Assembly: GCF_036417845.1 (NCBI RefSeq)
Contig: NC_089982.1
Location: forward strand, 69,143,684 to 69,207,683
Direction of reading: 5' to 3'
Length of the DNA: 64,000 nt
DNA from: Apteryx mantelli
Lineage: Eukaryota; Chordata; Aves; Apterygiformes; Apterygidae
Position 1 is the first letter of the stretch. The number at the start of each line of letters is the position of its first letter. The notes beneath the pieces were generated by a model. That model saw nothing but the letters and a program-made list of their open reading frames with translations. It was not told where the DNA came from and searched no databases. This document shows, one piece after another, positions 25,501 through 37,555 of this stretch. The translations under genes were made by a program, and so were the position numbers.

Positions 25501-28500
25501 AGTCACTAACATCATACAGCTTCTATTTTACATTGTTTGTACCTCATTGGAGTCACAAGCAAGACTTCAGTTCCCCGTTTTCAGTTTCGGTGTTTGAATC
25601 TCAGTGGACAGGGTTTGCAGCAATTCAGTGCAGTTTCAGGGATAAAAGAGACTCAAATCTGAGTTAGAGTATGTCCAGTTTAAGAAGATTCTTGGGGAAA
25701 ATAAGTTGTTACAAAAAAAGTGCAGTTTTTTAAAGATTTATCTGGTTTGATCTCCATCCAGATTTAGACAGAAGACGACACTTATTCTTCGCTTGCTTTG
25801 ACAAGGACTATTCCCACCATGACTGAAATTCAAGACTTTTCTTCAAATCATGGGAAAGCAAAGCTTTTCAAAAGGGATGAAATCTTACTGCAAACCCCCC
25901 CCCCCAAACAAAAAGAAACAAGAAGAAAAAAAAAGAATAAAAAACTCTCAGCCCCAAATCCTGAACCACTTTGAAAGTGCTCCTAAAAATTAAGTGTGAA
26001 ATAGTCACATAGAATTTCTGTTAAGTGGTTGGAGTCTGGCAAAGTTTATAAGCCAGTATAAAGAAAGCCTGGTATTGACATATAGTACTACCAGTCCTGC
26101 ATGTAATATAAAAAGTATAGTCAGTACTTACTCCTCCTTATACAGGGAACTCCTTTTCTTTTCCAGCAACTTCAACTTACTATTCTTCAATCAGCCATGG
26201 TATCCATCTAAAATTTATTCCTATTGAGAAGTGACCTACCTTATTCTCCATCCATTCTTGTGCTTCCTTTTGCAAGATGTCTTGACAGATCATTGTGGAC
26301 ACAGCTGAGAGGGCAAAAGGGCATCAAATTGATGAGCAAAACTAATTACTTAGACTTAAGATGAAAGAGGGTAGACAATGTAAACCAGATCATTGCTTTT
26401 GCTTATAAATGTAAATTATCACTATGCCCTGTAGCCTCCAAAACAAGACATTAAGTCTCATGAATAAAGAACCTCAGCTGTCATAACTGCTTTGCAAGGA
26501 GTGAGGTTAGAAGGACAGAAGAACAAAGATAAGAACTAAATAACCAGAAGATGACAGGAGAGACTGAAGAGGGAGCTGGAAGAGGAGATGTGGAATCATC
26601 CTAGAATCAGGCTTTTCAGCAGAAAATTCCCAGAAGCTGCTTGCTCAGCTGAGGAACTGACTAGCATGAGGAAGAAAAGAGAGCTGAGCCAAGTCGTTGT
26701 CATTTAATAAGCACACTGGATAGACCACTCTCATCCATTATTTCTCTTCTGCGCCTATCAAAGCTGTTCCAGTTACACCTCATACTGCTCATTTCAAACA
26801 AAGCCAAAGTCAGCAAACCATTTAAGCAAGGGCTTAAGTTCATTTTTACTCTTCACTTAATAAAGTTTACAAAACATTGAACCAATATTCTGCAACTCAC
26901 TTCTATTTCTCATACTTAAATGTAATTCTTAGCTGCTTTGCTTAGTAGGGATGTTTCAGGGTTGTAACACAAAAGAATATAAACTCAAAATGGAGTGAAT
27001 TCTTGACCTCACTGAAGCTGAGGGTAAAACAAATTGTTTTCATGTGACTATGATTTCATCAGTCTATTTGCCTTAATTTCTAGCTGTTGTTTATATTTAT
27101 GTGCATTTAAAACATTTCACTGGTATGGGAATCTCCTATAAAAAAAGCTTGTAGTAGTAAATTTTTCACACTCTAAATCTTTATTTTAAATGGAAACTTT
27201 ATAGGAAACTATATTAATACTATAAACTAAAATGAAAAATTTTACAGAAAAAGGAATACTAAAATACTGAAAAATGCTAAAACATTTTAATAATTTCAAA
27301 ACCTCATAAAGGCCACAGCGTAATTTTCAGCCAAAATATTTCTAAAACTGGCAGCCCACAATAACCCTGGAACACCCATGCGGAAATATGTTTTTAATTT
27401 TAGAGTAAATATTTTTTCCCATACACCCAAGTGTTTTCTTTAAATAGGGTAAGGCAGCCTAAAGTAAGGAGGAAGTTAGGCATTTCTGTCATGCAATTAA
27501 AAATGAGTTAGATATAGCTACAGTCAAAGTGATTTCTATGCTACATTTGAAAAGTTTAGAAAAATAAACTTTTCAAAAAGTGAAGTATATAAAGTGAGGC
27601 CTCTCAAACTTCTTAATGCAGTGGAATCACTTTTCCAAGTATCATTCTTCTGACTGCAGTAAAGTTGGGCAGCCAGAATTGTGAACCTACTTTTCCAGCT
27701 CCTGACTGTGATTTCACAACTAGGAGATCCCAGTGAGCAATATGTGGAGTCTCATCAGTGTTCTGTGTTATCAGGGATATCACAGAGAGCAAAGCCACAG
27801 AGCACAATGAAGGAGGTCTCTCTCAAACTACAAAAATATCTTTAGAAAAAGGGCTAATTTAATTGAAAATTCTAAGTTATTACTAACATTTATGTTTACC
27901 TCATTGAAGTGAAAATTGGGATTGGCTTAGAGCACTCTGTATACTCTGCAGCTAAGGAGGACAAATTAGAAGTCCTAGAAACAAGTCAAAATTTGTTTCC
28001 CTGAAATGAAATTCAGCATCAGAACAAGTAAAAGCTAGTGAGTAATAATCTCTTCTTATCTTTTTAGCTTCAAACACATAAAAGAACACCACCTATTTCA
28101 CACATCCTTCCTGTCATTAACCTTTTGTACTCTGCACATCTTGGGATGTGAAACACACCTCTGTATCTTCTCACAGCCCTCAAACTGGAATTTTCTATCC
28201 ATGCAACAAGTACAACAAATCAATTAGCAATATCAATTTTATGACCAAGCAGAAATATTGCTGAACATTATTTTTTATCTTTCAAAATATTTCTATACTG
28301 TGCTTTTCCTAGAGACAAAGCAATTCATTTCTTATTTTATGTTTTCTCTGCTCGGTTTGCATGTGGGGTGCTATGTTGGTTTATGTGATATGAATGTTTG
28401 CTCAGAAGTTTGCCAACTGTATGCCAGAAAAGGTTCAGAGAAAGCCAACAATAGTGATTAAGAGTAAGAAAAATGCACATAAGGAATGGTTGAAAAGATT

Positions 28501-29100
28501 GCGTACATAGAAAATAGATGCATAAAAAGGCTGCAGTAAAGTGTAAAAAATAATGAATGGTATGAAGAAAGACATACCGGGAACTTCTTTTCTTGTACAA
28601 GAAAATAGGATATTCAACTGAAGTGAAAGCTGTCAGAATAAAACTCAATGAGAAATATTTTTGTATAGTGCATAATTATTCATCAGAACTGTTAGTCACA
28701 AAAAGTTCCAAGGACTTGCAAAGATTGAAAAGTCTTCACATATTTAAATATATATTTCAAGATTGTCCAGAATAAGATTTAATTGTGAACCTACTGGTTC
28801 ACAATTTGGAAGACATATCAGATTACAGGCTTAAGATCTCTAACTATAGATGACATATAGTTCATAAGAAAGGTTCCCTCACATCTGTCTTCAGCAGAAT
28901 TTTGCTGAAAATTTATATCAGTAAATAACAGTGGGCAGTGATGAAGGCAAAATAGTAGTCTAGACTCTCTGTTGTACTAACCCACCATGACTATTTATTT
29001 TTATGCCAGCTAGTGCCAATAGATCTGATGTCGGCAAGTTACTTATGATCCGCAGAATGAGAGATGGACTGGGTTCTGCTAGGTTATGTGATTAAAGGCT
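16600..29100. other. Gene-free AT-rich sequence upstream of SLIT2
   Basis: I see no coding exon, RNA gene or interspersed-repeat family I can name in this 12.5 kb. Only homopolymers and simple tracts stand out, such as T13 followed by G10 at 17361-17383, a C-run near 25897 and an A-rich stretch near 25910-25940. Open frames are short and unlike known proteins. It may hold SLIT2 enhancers, but that cannot be read from one sequence. Confidence 0.6.
17361..17383. repeat. T13-G10 homopolymer junction
   Basis: Thirteen T are followed directly by ten G. It is a simple-sequence tract prone to length change and sequencing error. Confidence 0.85.
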
Positions 29101-29732
29101 CATCTCCACACACATGAAGGAGCACAGAGGCACAATGCTAGGCAGGGAACTCCAATAACCTCGTTGCAGAAATGAGCACCCTGATCCAGCTCCTCCCAGG
29201 GCACCACAGGAGAGCCATCAGCACCATGGTGCAGGGGTGAAACCCGTCTTGATGAATTAACAGAAAGGCTCCTTGAAACACCTTTCAGACGAAGGGGGAT
29301 TACTGCCTATGGGACTCACTACGGGATGAAGGGGAGTTTTGGGATTATACAAGATTTATGAGATGTTTAGGGGAAGGATCAAAGTTGGATGAAGGGAGGG
29401 ATCAAGGTGGTTTGGGGAGGAAAAAGAGTGGGAAAAGAAGAGGAAAAGGGGATAAGAGGTGTGTGTAAACAGGTTGCTGGTCAGTACACTTGCCTGAATG
29501 TGCAACATGCCCCATCACCACATTCTGTCATGTCCTCTTCTTAAACTCCATGCCTAACTATTTTCCTGGGTGAATGGCTGCCTATTCTGTGCGCAGGTGT
29601 GCGTACAGAGGACTAAGTATCAGCACCTGCAGAGACTGGAGTTCATGCACAGTGTGTGGGTGTGTATGTCAGTACGTGATTGCTAGCGAATGTCAAGCCG
29701 CACTAGCAGGTGGGCAGGATAAGAGGCTCAGG

Positions 29733-30040
29733 AGCCAGGTATTGGAGTGACCATCAGTCGGGGCTGGATACTGAAGAGATCGGGGGGGGGGGTCTCTTCA
29801 GTAGGGGGCCTGAGAGTTGGCTACTGAAGGGACCAGGAGGTCCAAGCCAGATACTGGAAAGACTGTGCTGGTGGGGCTGGGGCTCAGCTACTGGTGAGGT
29901 CCTAAGTCTAGATCAGCTGCCAGGGAGACCTGTTTGCATGTGTGTGAGTTTGTGTGTGAGACAGCTGGGAGATCAGTGGATCCGGGACCAGCTACTGAGG
30001 AGACTGAATGTCTCATGCCAGCTACTGGAGGGATTCACAT
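29733..30040 (+). repeat. Degenerate minisatellite, about 30-38 bp unit
   Basis: About eight imperfect units carry the core (G/C)CTACTGRAGRGA, for example near 29735 (TATTGGAGTGACC), 29769, 29820, 29848, 29889, 29994 and 30019. The spacers vary. One pair of units is arranged as an inverted repeat around a G-run (29769-29803). Confidence 0.65.
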
Positions 30041-30055
30041 GCTATACGTGTATAT

Positions 30056-30295
30056 GTGTATATATATATATATAATTTTCACTAATGGGCTTTTGTCCTG
30101 ATCAGCCAGAGAGGGAAATAAGATGAAGCTGTTGGCGCTGTTTGTGCTTGCATGAAGGCTGTTTTGATCTGTGTGGCTGGCCATGTTTAAATTACATATA
30201 TATTTACGTATATGCACACATATTTGTATATGTACAAATGTATATATGTATGTGTGTGTATATATGTATTGTATGTATATGTGTATGTGTGCCTT
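30056..30295. repeat. TA and TATG/TGTA simple repeats
   Basis: A (TA)n run lies at about 30056-30074 and a mixed TATA/TATG/TGTG tract at about 30185-30295, separated by about 110 bases of ordinary sequence. Long open frames over this area, rich in Tyr, Ile, Cys and His, are products of the repeat and are not genes. Confidence 0.8.
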
Positions 30296-30365
30296 TTGGG
30301 AATCCCTCATTACTGGACCCGGTAACACGGAGTTGTGGCAGTCTCACCTCTGTTGAGCTTTTGGA

Positions 30366-33300
30366 TTCAACAGCCCCCAGCAGGTTCAACAGTAGATTTC
30401 ACAAAGGCAGTAGAAAATCCAAAACCAAAAACAGTTTTCTCCCATGTCGTTCTGGACAAAATTATAAACACTGACCAAGAAGTAAAACATGAAGTTCTTC
30501 ATAATGGTTACATTCTGCTCTTACTGTCTTTTTCTGCTACTGTATCTTCATATTCTTTGCTGAAGTATCCTTTGAATGCTACTACTTTTTTAACATCTTA
30601 GTTTCATAATGCGCTACAAACATGCAAAATACTATAATCATTTTTTAGAAGACAGCTATATTTACCTCTTAATGTTGCTTTTATTTATGATGACTGTACC
30701 TGCCTCTGACATTCTGAATCTCTTCATGGCTTAAATTAGCAACATAATTTTAAAAACTGAAAGCTGCTCTAGAGCTTTTTAGAGGAGATCACATTTACTT
30801 TACAGTTGCTTGTTAATTGCTTTAGTGCCTAAGGATGTACAACATATGTCCTGCAAAGAGACACCCATATGGTTGTACAGTGTATGTCCTGGCACTCTGT
30901 TGCCACAGACTAGAAAACAGACTTCTGTTTAAAATGCATGGCCCATCGCATGATTGAAGGTGTGACATATAAAGGATTATAACTGAGAACATTGAAGCCC
31001 TACACCTGTCACAGTGCTGTCTTAAGAGTACACATACTCTGTTTCGCTGGGGAGGAGAGAGAAGATTGCCTTCAGTGAAGAAACAATTAAAAGATACTTT
31101 ATAATTTAGTACAGGGAAGATATTCTTTCTCAACTGTCTGTTTTATTTGTGTCAGTGTGATTTAGCTATAGCTGGGTTTTGGTTCAAAGGTTCCAAAGTT
31201 AAAGAATTTAGTAGAGGAAAAAATATAAGGGCATTAACTGGCCATATGGAACCAGATTTTTAAAGGTAATGAAGTTTGTATGGCAGTAGAGAGGTGACTA
31301 TGGATATCTTTTTAAAATATCTACATATTTAGAGGCCTAAATACTTTAAGTCTAGCTTTTAGCCTTTCAGAATTCTGTTGAGTATTTTGTATGTATCTGA
31401 GTATTTGGAAAAAAGCAAAAATGTGCACAACCCTCAGAAACTCCACAGTCATTGTAGATGACCGTCTTAGACCGAGGCAAACCTGTTCCAACAAAATAAT
31501 TGCACTCCAGTGCTTGTATTATATTCCAGGTTCATCCTACTTAGCTTTAACTATCTCTTTGAAATATTTAAGTACGGAACTAGCGTACGGTTTCCCCTAA
31601 CTTTAGCTATTTAAAGTACAGTATTACTAGAGTCTAAGCTAGTTGCCTAGGCTTGCACTGCAATAACGCAGATAGATGAGCATCTCTAGAACACGAAAGA
31701 CCCTACGTGCCGTAGACATTTATGTTTGGGTAGATGGAGTTACCCTCTGGAGATGCTTACCTCTTTTCACTGACTGTCTCTGACTAGATACTGCAGTAAG
31801 GGATTTCTCTCATGTAAATTTAGACAGCCAATTTACAATCCTGGTGTTTCTAAATAGTTAAAAAAAAGCAAAAGACACCTCTTGAGAGTGAGTCATCCTA
31901 TCTGAAACCTGAGTCATGCTTTGACAATGTCTTTCTCTCTTCATTGACTACAGAGGAAGTGTAGGAGTACTCCTACGCTGGAATCATCTCTTACTTCAGG
32001 TATTTTGTTTAAATGCTTAGGTTATGCGAGCTTAATTAAAGTTCATGTGACATCCGACAACATCCTGAATACTTTGCTGAAGTACCTCTTTCTCCTTCAG
32101 GTTATAATATCTTCCATGTTGCTATCCTTTTTACTTTTTTTTCCTCACAGAGAAAACAAGGGAATATGAAAGAATGAATTTCTCCTGTTTAATTTTCTCC
32201 ATTGGTTTAAATTTTCCCACATAGCTTATATATGTAACAAATTAATCCTATCACTTTTCATTTAAATTGGGGCTGGGTGTCTAAACCAACTTTACAATAT
32301 CTCTGGGTGCAACAATGAATTTCCAAATTCCCAACTTGATCCAGAAAATTATATCTATTTTTTTCTGGTTCTTATAATTATGGTGATTAGTAATAGATGA
32401 CCTGGAGCACTCTGAAATTAGAAAGATTTATTGTGAAAGGTTACTTTAAATTCCCATTCAGAAAATGCTAGCAATCAAAATATTTAATCTTCAGTTTTTA
32501 TAATTTTAAAAAGAAATGTTCTAGTAAAATTCAGAGAACTGTATCAGAACAGACAAGTCAAATAAAAGGCATTTAAGAAAATAATGAGTTCAACAATCAA
32601 GTATTTGTCCTCTTAGGGTCTTTTGCAGTTTCCATACATGAATAGTTCTTTGAACACACTAACTCTTCAGCTTTATTCAGATGCTGCAAGTCAAAATGTG
32701 TTTCTTTCTTTAAAATACGTGCTCTTATCTAATGATAAGTTACATAAATGTTTTAATAGTCACACATAATATAGTGACCATGCCATTATTCTATGATTGC
32801 GTAAGAATTTTTCCTCTTTCAGACCTCACTGAAAAAAGAATCCTTCCATATTTTATTGTTTATTGATTTTACACAACTCTATTTTCATTTCCTTTGTTGT
32901 ATATAAAAGCACCATTTTTTCCTTCATGAAGCCTCATTTGTTCCTAGGTACAATCATTTACTGATGTAATACCTTTCTGTAAAATATTTGTGTTTTTATA
33001 TACTTTCCACTTCACAGAATTTGTGAAGCCTTTGCCAGATGATATCACTAAAATCAATTGTTTAGCAGAATTCATAGGAACAGGTACCAAGAACATCCTC
33101 TTGTAAATGATCAGAGGAAACTTCTCATATGAGCAGATTATTCCATCACTGCATTATTGAATTCTTGCACCTCACTCTGAACCATATGGTAATACCTACT
33201 GCTAGACATAAGGTTTCTAAGATTCTCATCTAGCTCAGTAAGGATGCTGGAAGCACATGGGGTTCAATATTTGTTGGTTCAACACTTAGCTGGCGCAAAG

Positions 33301-35410
33301 CAAACTCTCCTTACACCTTTCCTTCTGGGGAATCCATTATCACAGGAGAATCTTTGCTGGGCACCGTGCTTACATGGTTGAGAAGGAAATCCATTACTTT
33401 CTCTTTGTCCTGACAGGCCACCTGCATTAGGAATTAGAAGAAAGGAGACGGGCAACTTAATAATGAGTATTCTGACAGTAGTTTTGCTTCTTGAAAAATA
33501 TTTTATGTACTAATGTTTCCTGTGAAATGCAGCTTAGCCTTGTTTACAAAACCAGTGCTGCTTTGATCCTTGCAATGATCTCATGATATCAGGTTTAAAA
33601 GCTCAGAAGTCAGCATTTATGATGATTTCTGTTTTAATCAAAAAAAAAAAAAGATTTTTCAGTTCATCCATTCTGAAAGTCCTCACTCCTTTTTCTTGGC
33701 ACTATCATAGGCTAACATTTTTGGCAAGGGTCACTGTAAAGAACAAAGCAGGGTTTCACAGCTGCTGGACCCTAGAAAAGCCAGCAGTAAATAAAACAAA
33801 CTTTACTCACTTACAATACTCTTTAATTGAAGTAAAGAACAATCCAATACAGATAAAACTGTGACAACAGTATGAGACCTGTGGCCGCCTACTCTGAGTA
33901 TATGTGTGTATATATATATATATTTTTCAGAATGGCTAAATTTTATCTTGAATGCCACTAACAGGTGGCCAGCCTACTGGAGAAGAAATGTAATGTTATT
34001 TAGCTCAGGTTGAAGATTTAGTTTCAGAGCTGGTCTGAGGTCATTTTTAGGAGAGAAATTTTGCATAAATGCGAGTTCAGAGCAAGAGAAACATAATTCT
34101 ATAGAAGAAACTTTCTTGTATCTTTTCTTCAGATAAAGTTGTTTTGACTGATTTAAGGCAAATGTGTAGACACATGTAAACATTTTTGTACACAGTTAGC
34201 TTACAGTCAACTGGTTCAATGATGGAAGTTAGCACGGAAAGCTGACTTCTTAATTAGGGGTGGGGGTAATTTCTCACCCTTGATATTTGCCATTCATTTT
34301 ATTTCCTCTACAGGTTTTATTTAATCGAGTCCAAGATGGCCTAGACTTGGCCCCATATTTTAATCATTTTTTTCCTATACTTTATATTGGTTTACACTTT
34401 TAATGGTGTTATTAAATGACTACAATCAACTACTTAACTTAAATTAGTTGCTAGGCCTAATTAACTACTAGACCTGACTGAAATAAGTTCTAAAACTATA
34501 TATGATGCTTGTAGAAATTTAAATCAGCTTATAGATCAAAAATATTTTCTTGTCAATGAAGCATATTAAAATTATGTATGTTTTCACCATTAGCCTGTGA
34601 TTTGCTTTTATGCATAAAGAATAAGCACAGTAGCATTAACAGAATAATGCTCCTTACTGTAATTTTGAGCTATTCTATAGAGGTAGAAGATCTATACAGT
34701 ATTTTATTTTAGAGTCTATTACACATAAAGAAGAAGGAAGTAAGGGAAAAAAAATCAGTTGCAACAACAAAGTCTTGAATAATCAAGATAGGATTTTTTA
34801 TAAAGCCTACCTTTTCTGAAATCAGATTTATTTTATTTAAAATTGGCATACATATTTGAAGAAAGGCTATTTGGAATGACTTATTAAAAAAATCATAGCA
34901 TTCAATTTTTGAATTATTAGCAGCAAGATATTGTTCCGTCAGGAAAAAAAGAAATAGTAATTGTGTACAGCAAGACATAGAAAGTTGAAGATAATACATT
35001 TGTAATTTTGAATGAATTTCAGTTTTTAAATATGACTAGATGTGACTTTAATTAAGCAGACCAATATGAGCCAATAGAAATACTTCTCCTGCTTTAAAAT
35101 ATGCAGGTGCATAATCTCTGCATACAAGCTTCTAGGAATGAGAAATGTTTTGGTTGTGAACCAAAGCTAGATCCTCGCTTTATTTATATCTTGAGATACA
35201 GCTTCAAGTCATTCATGGTAACCCACATAACGCTTTGGTGGAAAGACACTAAAACCTGTTAATGCTTACTGTCTAGTTGCAACTCACACATTATATTTTA
35301 GTTTATGGTTTCACACATTTTTCAATAATAATTTTATATTCCATTTAATGCTTTTCATCTAAAGTAGGTGTTCTTCTGGGAAACCAAAAATAATTTTTGA
35401 ATAAATTTAT
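30366..35410. other. Gene-free AT-rich intergenic sequence
   Basis: Nothing recognisable beyond simple tracts, including (TA)n at about 33905-33924 and A12 near 33640. Open frames are below about 110 codons and unlike known proteins. Confidence 0.55.
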
Positions 35411-37555
35411 CTCTTGGACTGCTTAAGGCTGATCTTAACTGGAAAGACCAAGGTGAAGACGACACTCAGTATCTTGGCCTTTTCTGTGCTGTCACCAGGG
35501 TTCCTGCCCTGTTCAGCAGTTTCCCCCAGTCTTCCTTTGCTGCCAATATACCTGTAGAAAACCTTTTTGTTGCCCTTCACATCCGTGGCCAGATTCAACT
35601 TCAGATGGGCTTTGGCTTTCCTAACCCCATCTCTGCATACTCAGACAGTGTCTTTATATTCCTCCTGGGTCAATTTTCCATGCTTCCACCTTCCTTTTTA
35701 GGTTTGTACAATTCCTTTTCATGTTTCAGTTTAGTCAGGAGCTCCTTGCCCATCCATGCAGACCTCCTTCTGCCTTTGCTTGATTGATGGCCTGTTCTTG
35801 AGCTTGGATCAGGTAATCCTTGAATATCAGTCAGCTCTCTCAGACCCCTCTTCCCTCCAGGACCATATCCCACGGGATTCTTCCAACCAGGTCCCTGAAC
35901 AAGCCAAAGTTTGCTCTCTTGAACACCAAGGTTGTGATCCTGCTCTTTGCCGTATTCCCTCCTCACAGGATCCTGGACTCCACCATCTCATGGTCATTGC
36001 AGCCAAGGCTGCCCCTGACTTTCATGACCCCTGACTGGTTCTTCCTCATTTGTAAGTATCAGGTCTAGCATAGCTCCTCTCCTCATCAGCTCCTTGATCA
36101 CCTGTGTTAGGAAGTTGTCCTCTGTGCACTCCAGAAACCTTGTAGATTGCTGGAGGGACAACACAGCAGGGCACAAGCAGATATCAGAGTGGTTAAGGTT
36201 TCCCATGAGGACCAGGGCCTGCAAACGTGAAGCTTCTTCCAGCTGTCTGAAGGAGGCCTCAATATTTCTTCTTTCTGATCAGGCGGTCTATAGCAGACAC
36301 CCACTACAATGTCACCCATGTTGTTCTGCCTGCTAATTCTGACCCATAAGCTCTCAGCTGGTCCTTCACCCATCCCTAGGCAGAGGTCCCCATGCATTCC
36401 TGCTGCTGTCTCACATCAGTGGCACCTCCCCCTCCTTACTCTCCTGACCTGTCCTTCCTAAAGAGCCTGTATCCATCTATTGCAATGCTCCAGTCATGTG
36501 AGCTATAAAGATCACAGATATGTGGTGGGATGAGATCATAGCCCCGCAACTGTATGCAGACCTCCAATTCCACCTGTTTGTTCCCCATGCTGCGTGTGTG
36601 GGTGTACAGGCATTCTAGAGGTGAGAACACCTCCCTCATGCTGTCCTCTTGGCACTTCCTTTTTTATGTGCATTCAACCTTCCTTATTTGCGAAAGGGGA
36701 GGGATGGACCCCTTCCTGCCCTGTTTTGTTGATTATGTCCACTTCACCCACACCCTTTTCTTGTCAAACTGTTTGACAGCTTCCTCACTGCATTGGGCAT
36801 GGTCATCTCCCTCCCTCATTGCTCCTAGTTTAAAGCTCTCCTCACCAGGTTGGCCAGTCTGGTGGCAGAGATGCTTTTGCCCTACTGGTCAGGTAGACCC
36901 CATCTCTCCCTAGCAGTCCTCAAACCTCTGAAAGGACCCTGTGGTCATTAAAACCAAATCTCTGTATCAACACAAGTTGTGTTGCCCTTCCCTCTCACTG
37001 ATAGGACTGAGGAGAAAACCCCTGGCCCCCATGCCCTTGCCCTTGGCCCCTTGTCCTTGGAGCTGTGTAGTCAGTTTTGATAACACTACAGATCTCCCCT
37101 GGCAGTATCATTGCTGTCCACATGAAAGAGCAGCAGGGGTAATAGCCCAAGGGACAGACAGGCCTTGACAATCTCTCCACTGCATCCCCAATCTAAGCCC
37201 CAGCAAGCAGCAAATATCCCTAGATAGTGGGTCAGGTCGGCAGGCAGGGCCTCTGGCCCCCGCAGCAGGGAGTCTCCACGATTATTGCTAGCTGCTTCCT
37301 CTTGGGGCTGCTGCAGAGCCCTGGCTTAGCCAGCTCAGTGCTCCGCTGGACGCAGCTCCCAGCCCCTTGTCCCAGGCACTGAACCTGCTCTGCGGCTGCA
37401 GACCTGCAAGTGGAGCAGCAGTCACCCTCCCGGTGCTGGAAGTCACGAGCTTGCAGCCTTTGCCAGCATGGCAGTCTCCATTTCTCAGTCCCATCAGCGC
37501 AGCTCTGCCTGCCCCTCCTTCAGGATAGTTCAGGGTTCAGGGTCTCAGAGAAGAT
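35411..37555 (-). mobile_element. CR1 LINE copy with ORF1 esterase and ORF2 endonuclease remnants
   Basis: Read on the minus strand it starts at about 37555 with CR1 ORF1 sequence. GDSLLRG of the SGNH esterase lies near 37285-37265, and LLLFHVDSNDT, the later G-x-N-D block, near 37140-37105. ORF2 follows with endonuclease blocks: TRSMGNKQ near 36590, YDL near 36545, GYRLFRKDRSGE near 36470-36436, RISRQNNMGDIVVGVCYRPPD near 36350-36285, and LDLILTNEEEPV near 36060-36025. The EN-RT linker comes next: RRSAWMGKELLTKLK near 35780-35725 and NLATDVKGNKKVFYRYI near 35595-35545. Frameshifts and stops make it non-functional. It lacks the RT domain and 3' tail. It is closely related to the copy at 61.7-63.1 kb and carries a micro-inversion at 36150-36177. 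Confidence 0.88.
36150..36177. other. Micro-inversion inside the CR1 endonuclease region
   Basis: Relative to the sister copy (near 62806-62833) and to the usual CR1 protein (DICWRDNTAGHKQ), these 28 bases are reverse-complemented in place. The frame reads DICLCPAVLSLQQ instead. Three more base pairs of self-complementary flank on each side but one make the inverted unit ambiguous between 28 and 32 bp. Confidence 0.85.

Larger units (their letters stand above)
29130..30365. mobile_element. Possible LTR-derived segment with internal minisatellite
   Basis: This 1.2-kb block differs in composition from its flanks. It is GC/GT-rich, with repeated GCTACTGGAG-like units (29733-30040), then a TA-rich tract and a T(A/G)T-rich tract (30185-30295). 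The sequence around 29640-29720 and 30090-30180 resembles, from memory, avian ERVL-type LTRs. I could not find clean TG...CA ends, a target duplication or internal viral genes. The assignment and both ends are tentative. Confidence 0.35.

Noticed and set aside
30035..30389. Tyr/Ile/Cys/His-rich open frames on both strands
   Set aside because: Translation of TA/TG simple repeats.
35411..37555. Possible host gene with an esterase and endonuclease domain
   Set aside because: The order SGNH esterase, AP-type endonuclease, RT linker is CR1 ORF1-ORF2, with frameshifts and a sister copy at 61.7 kb.
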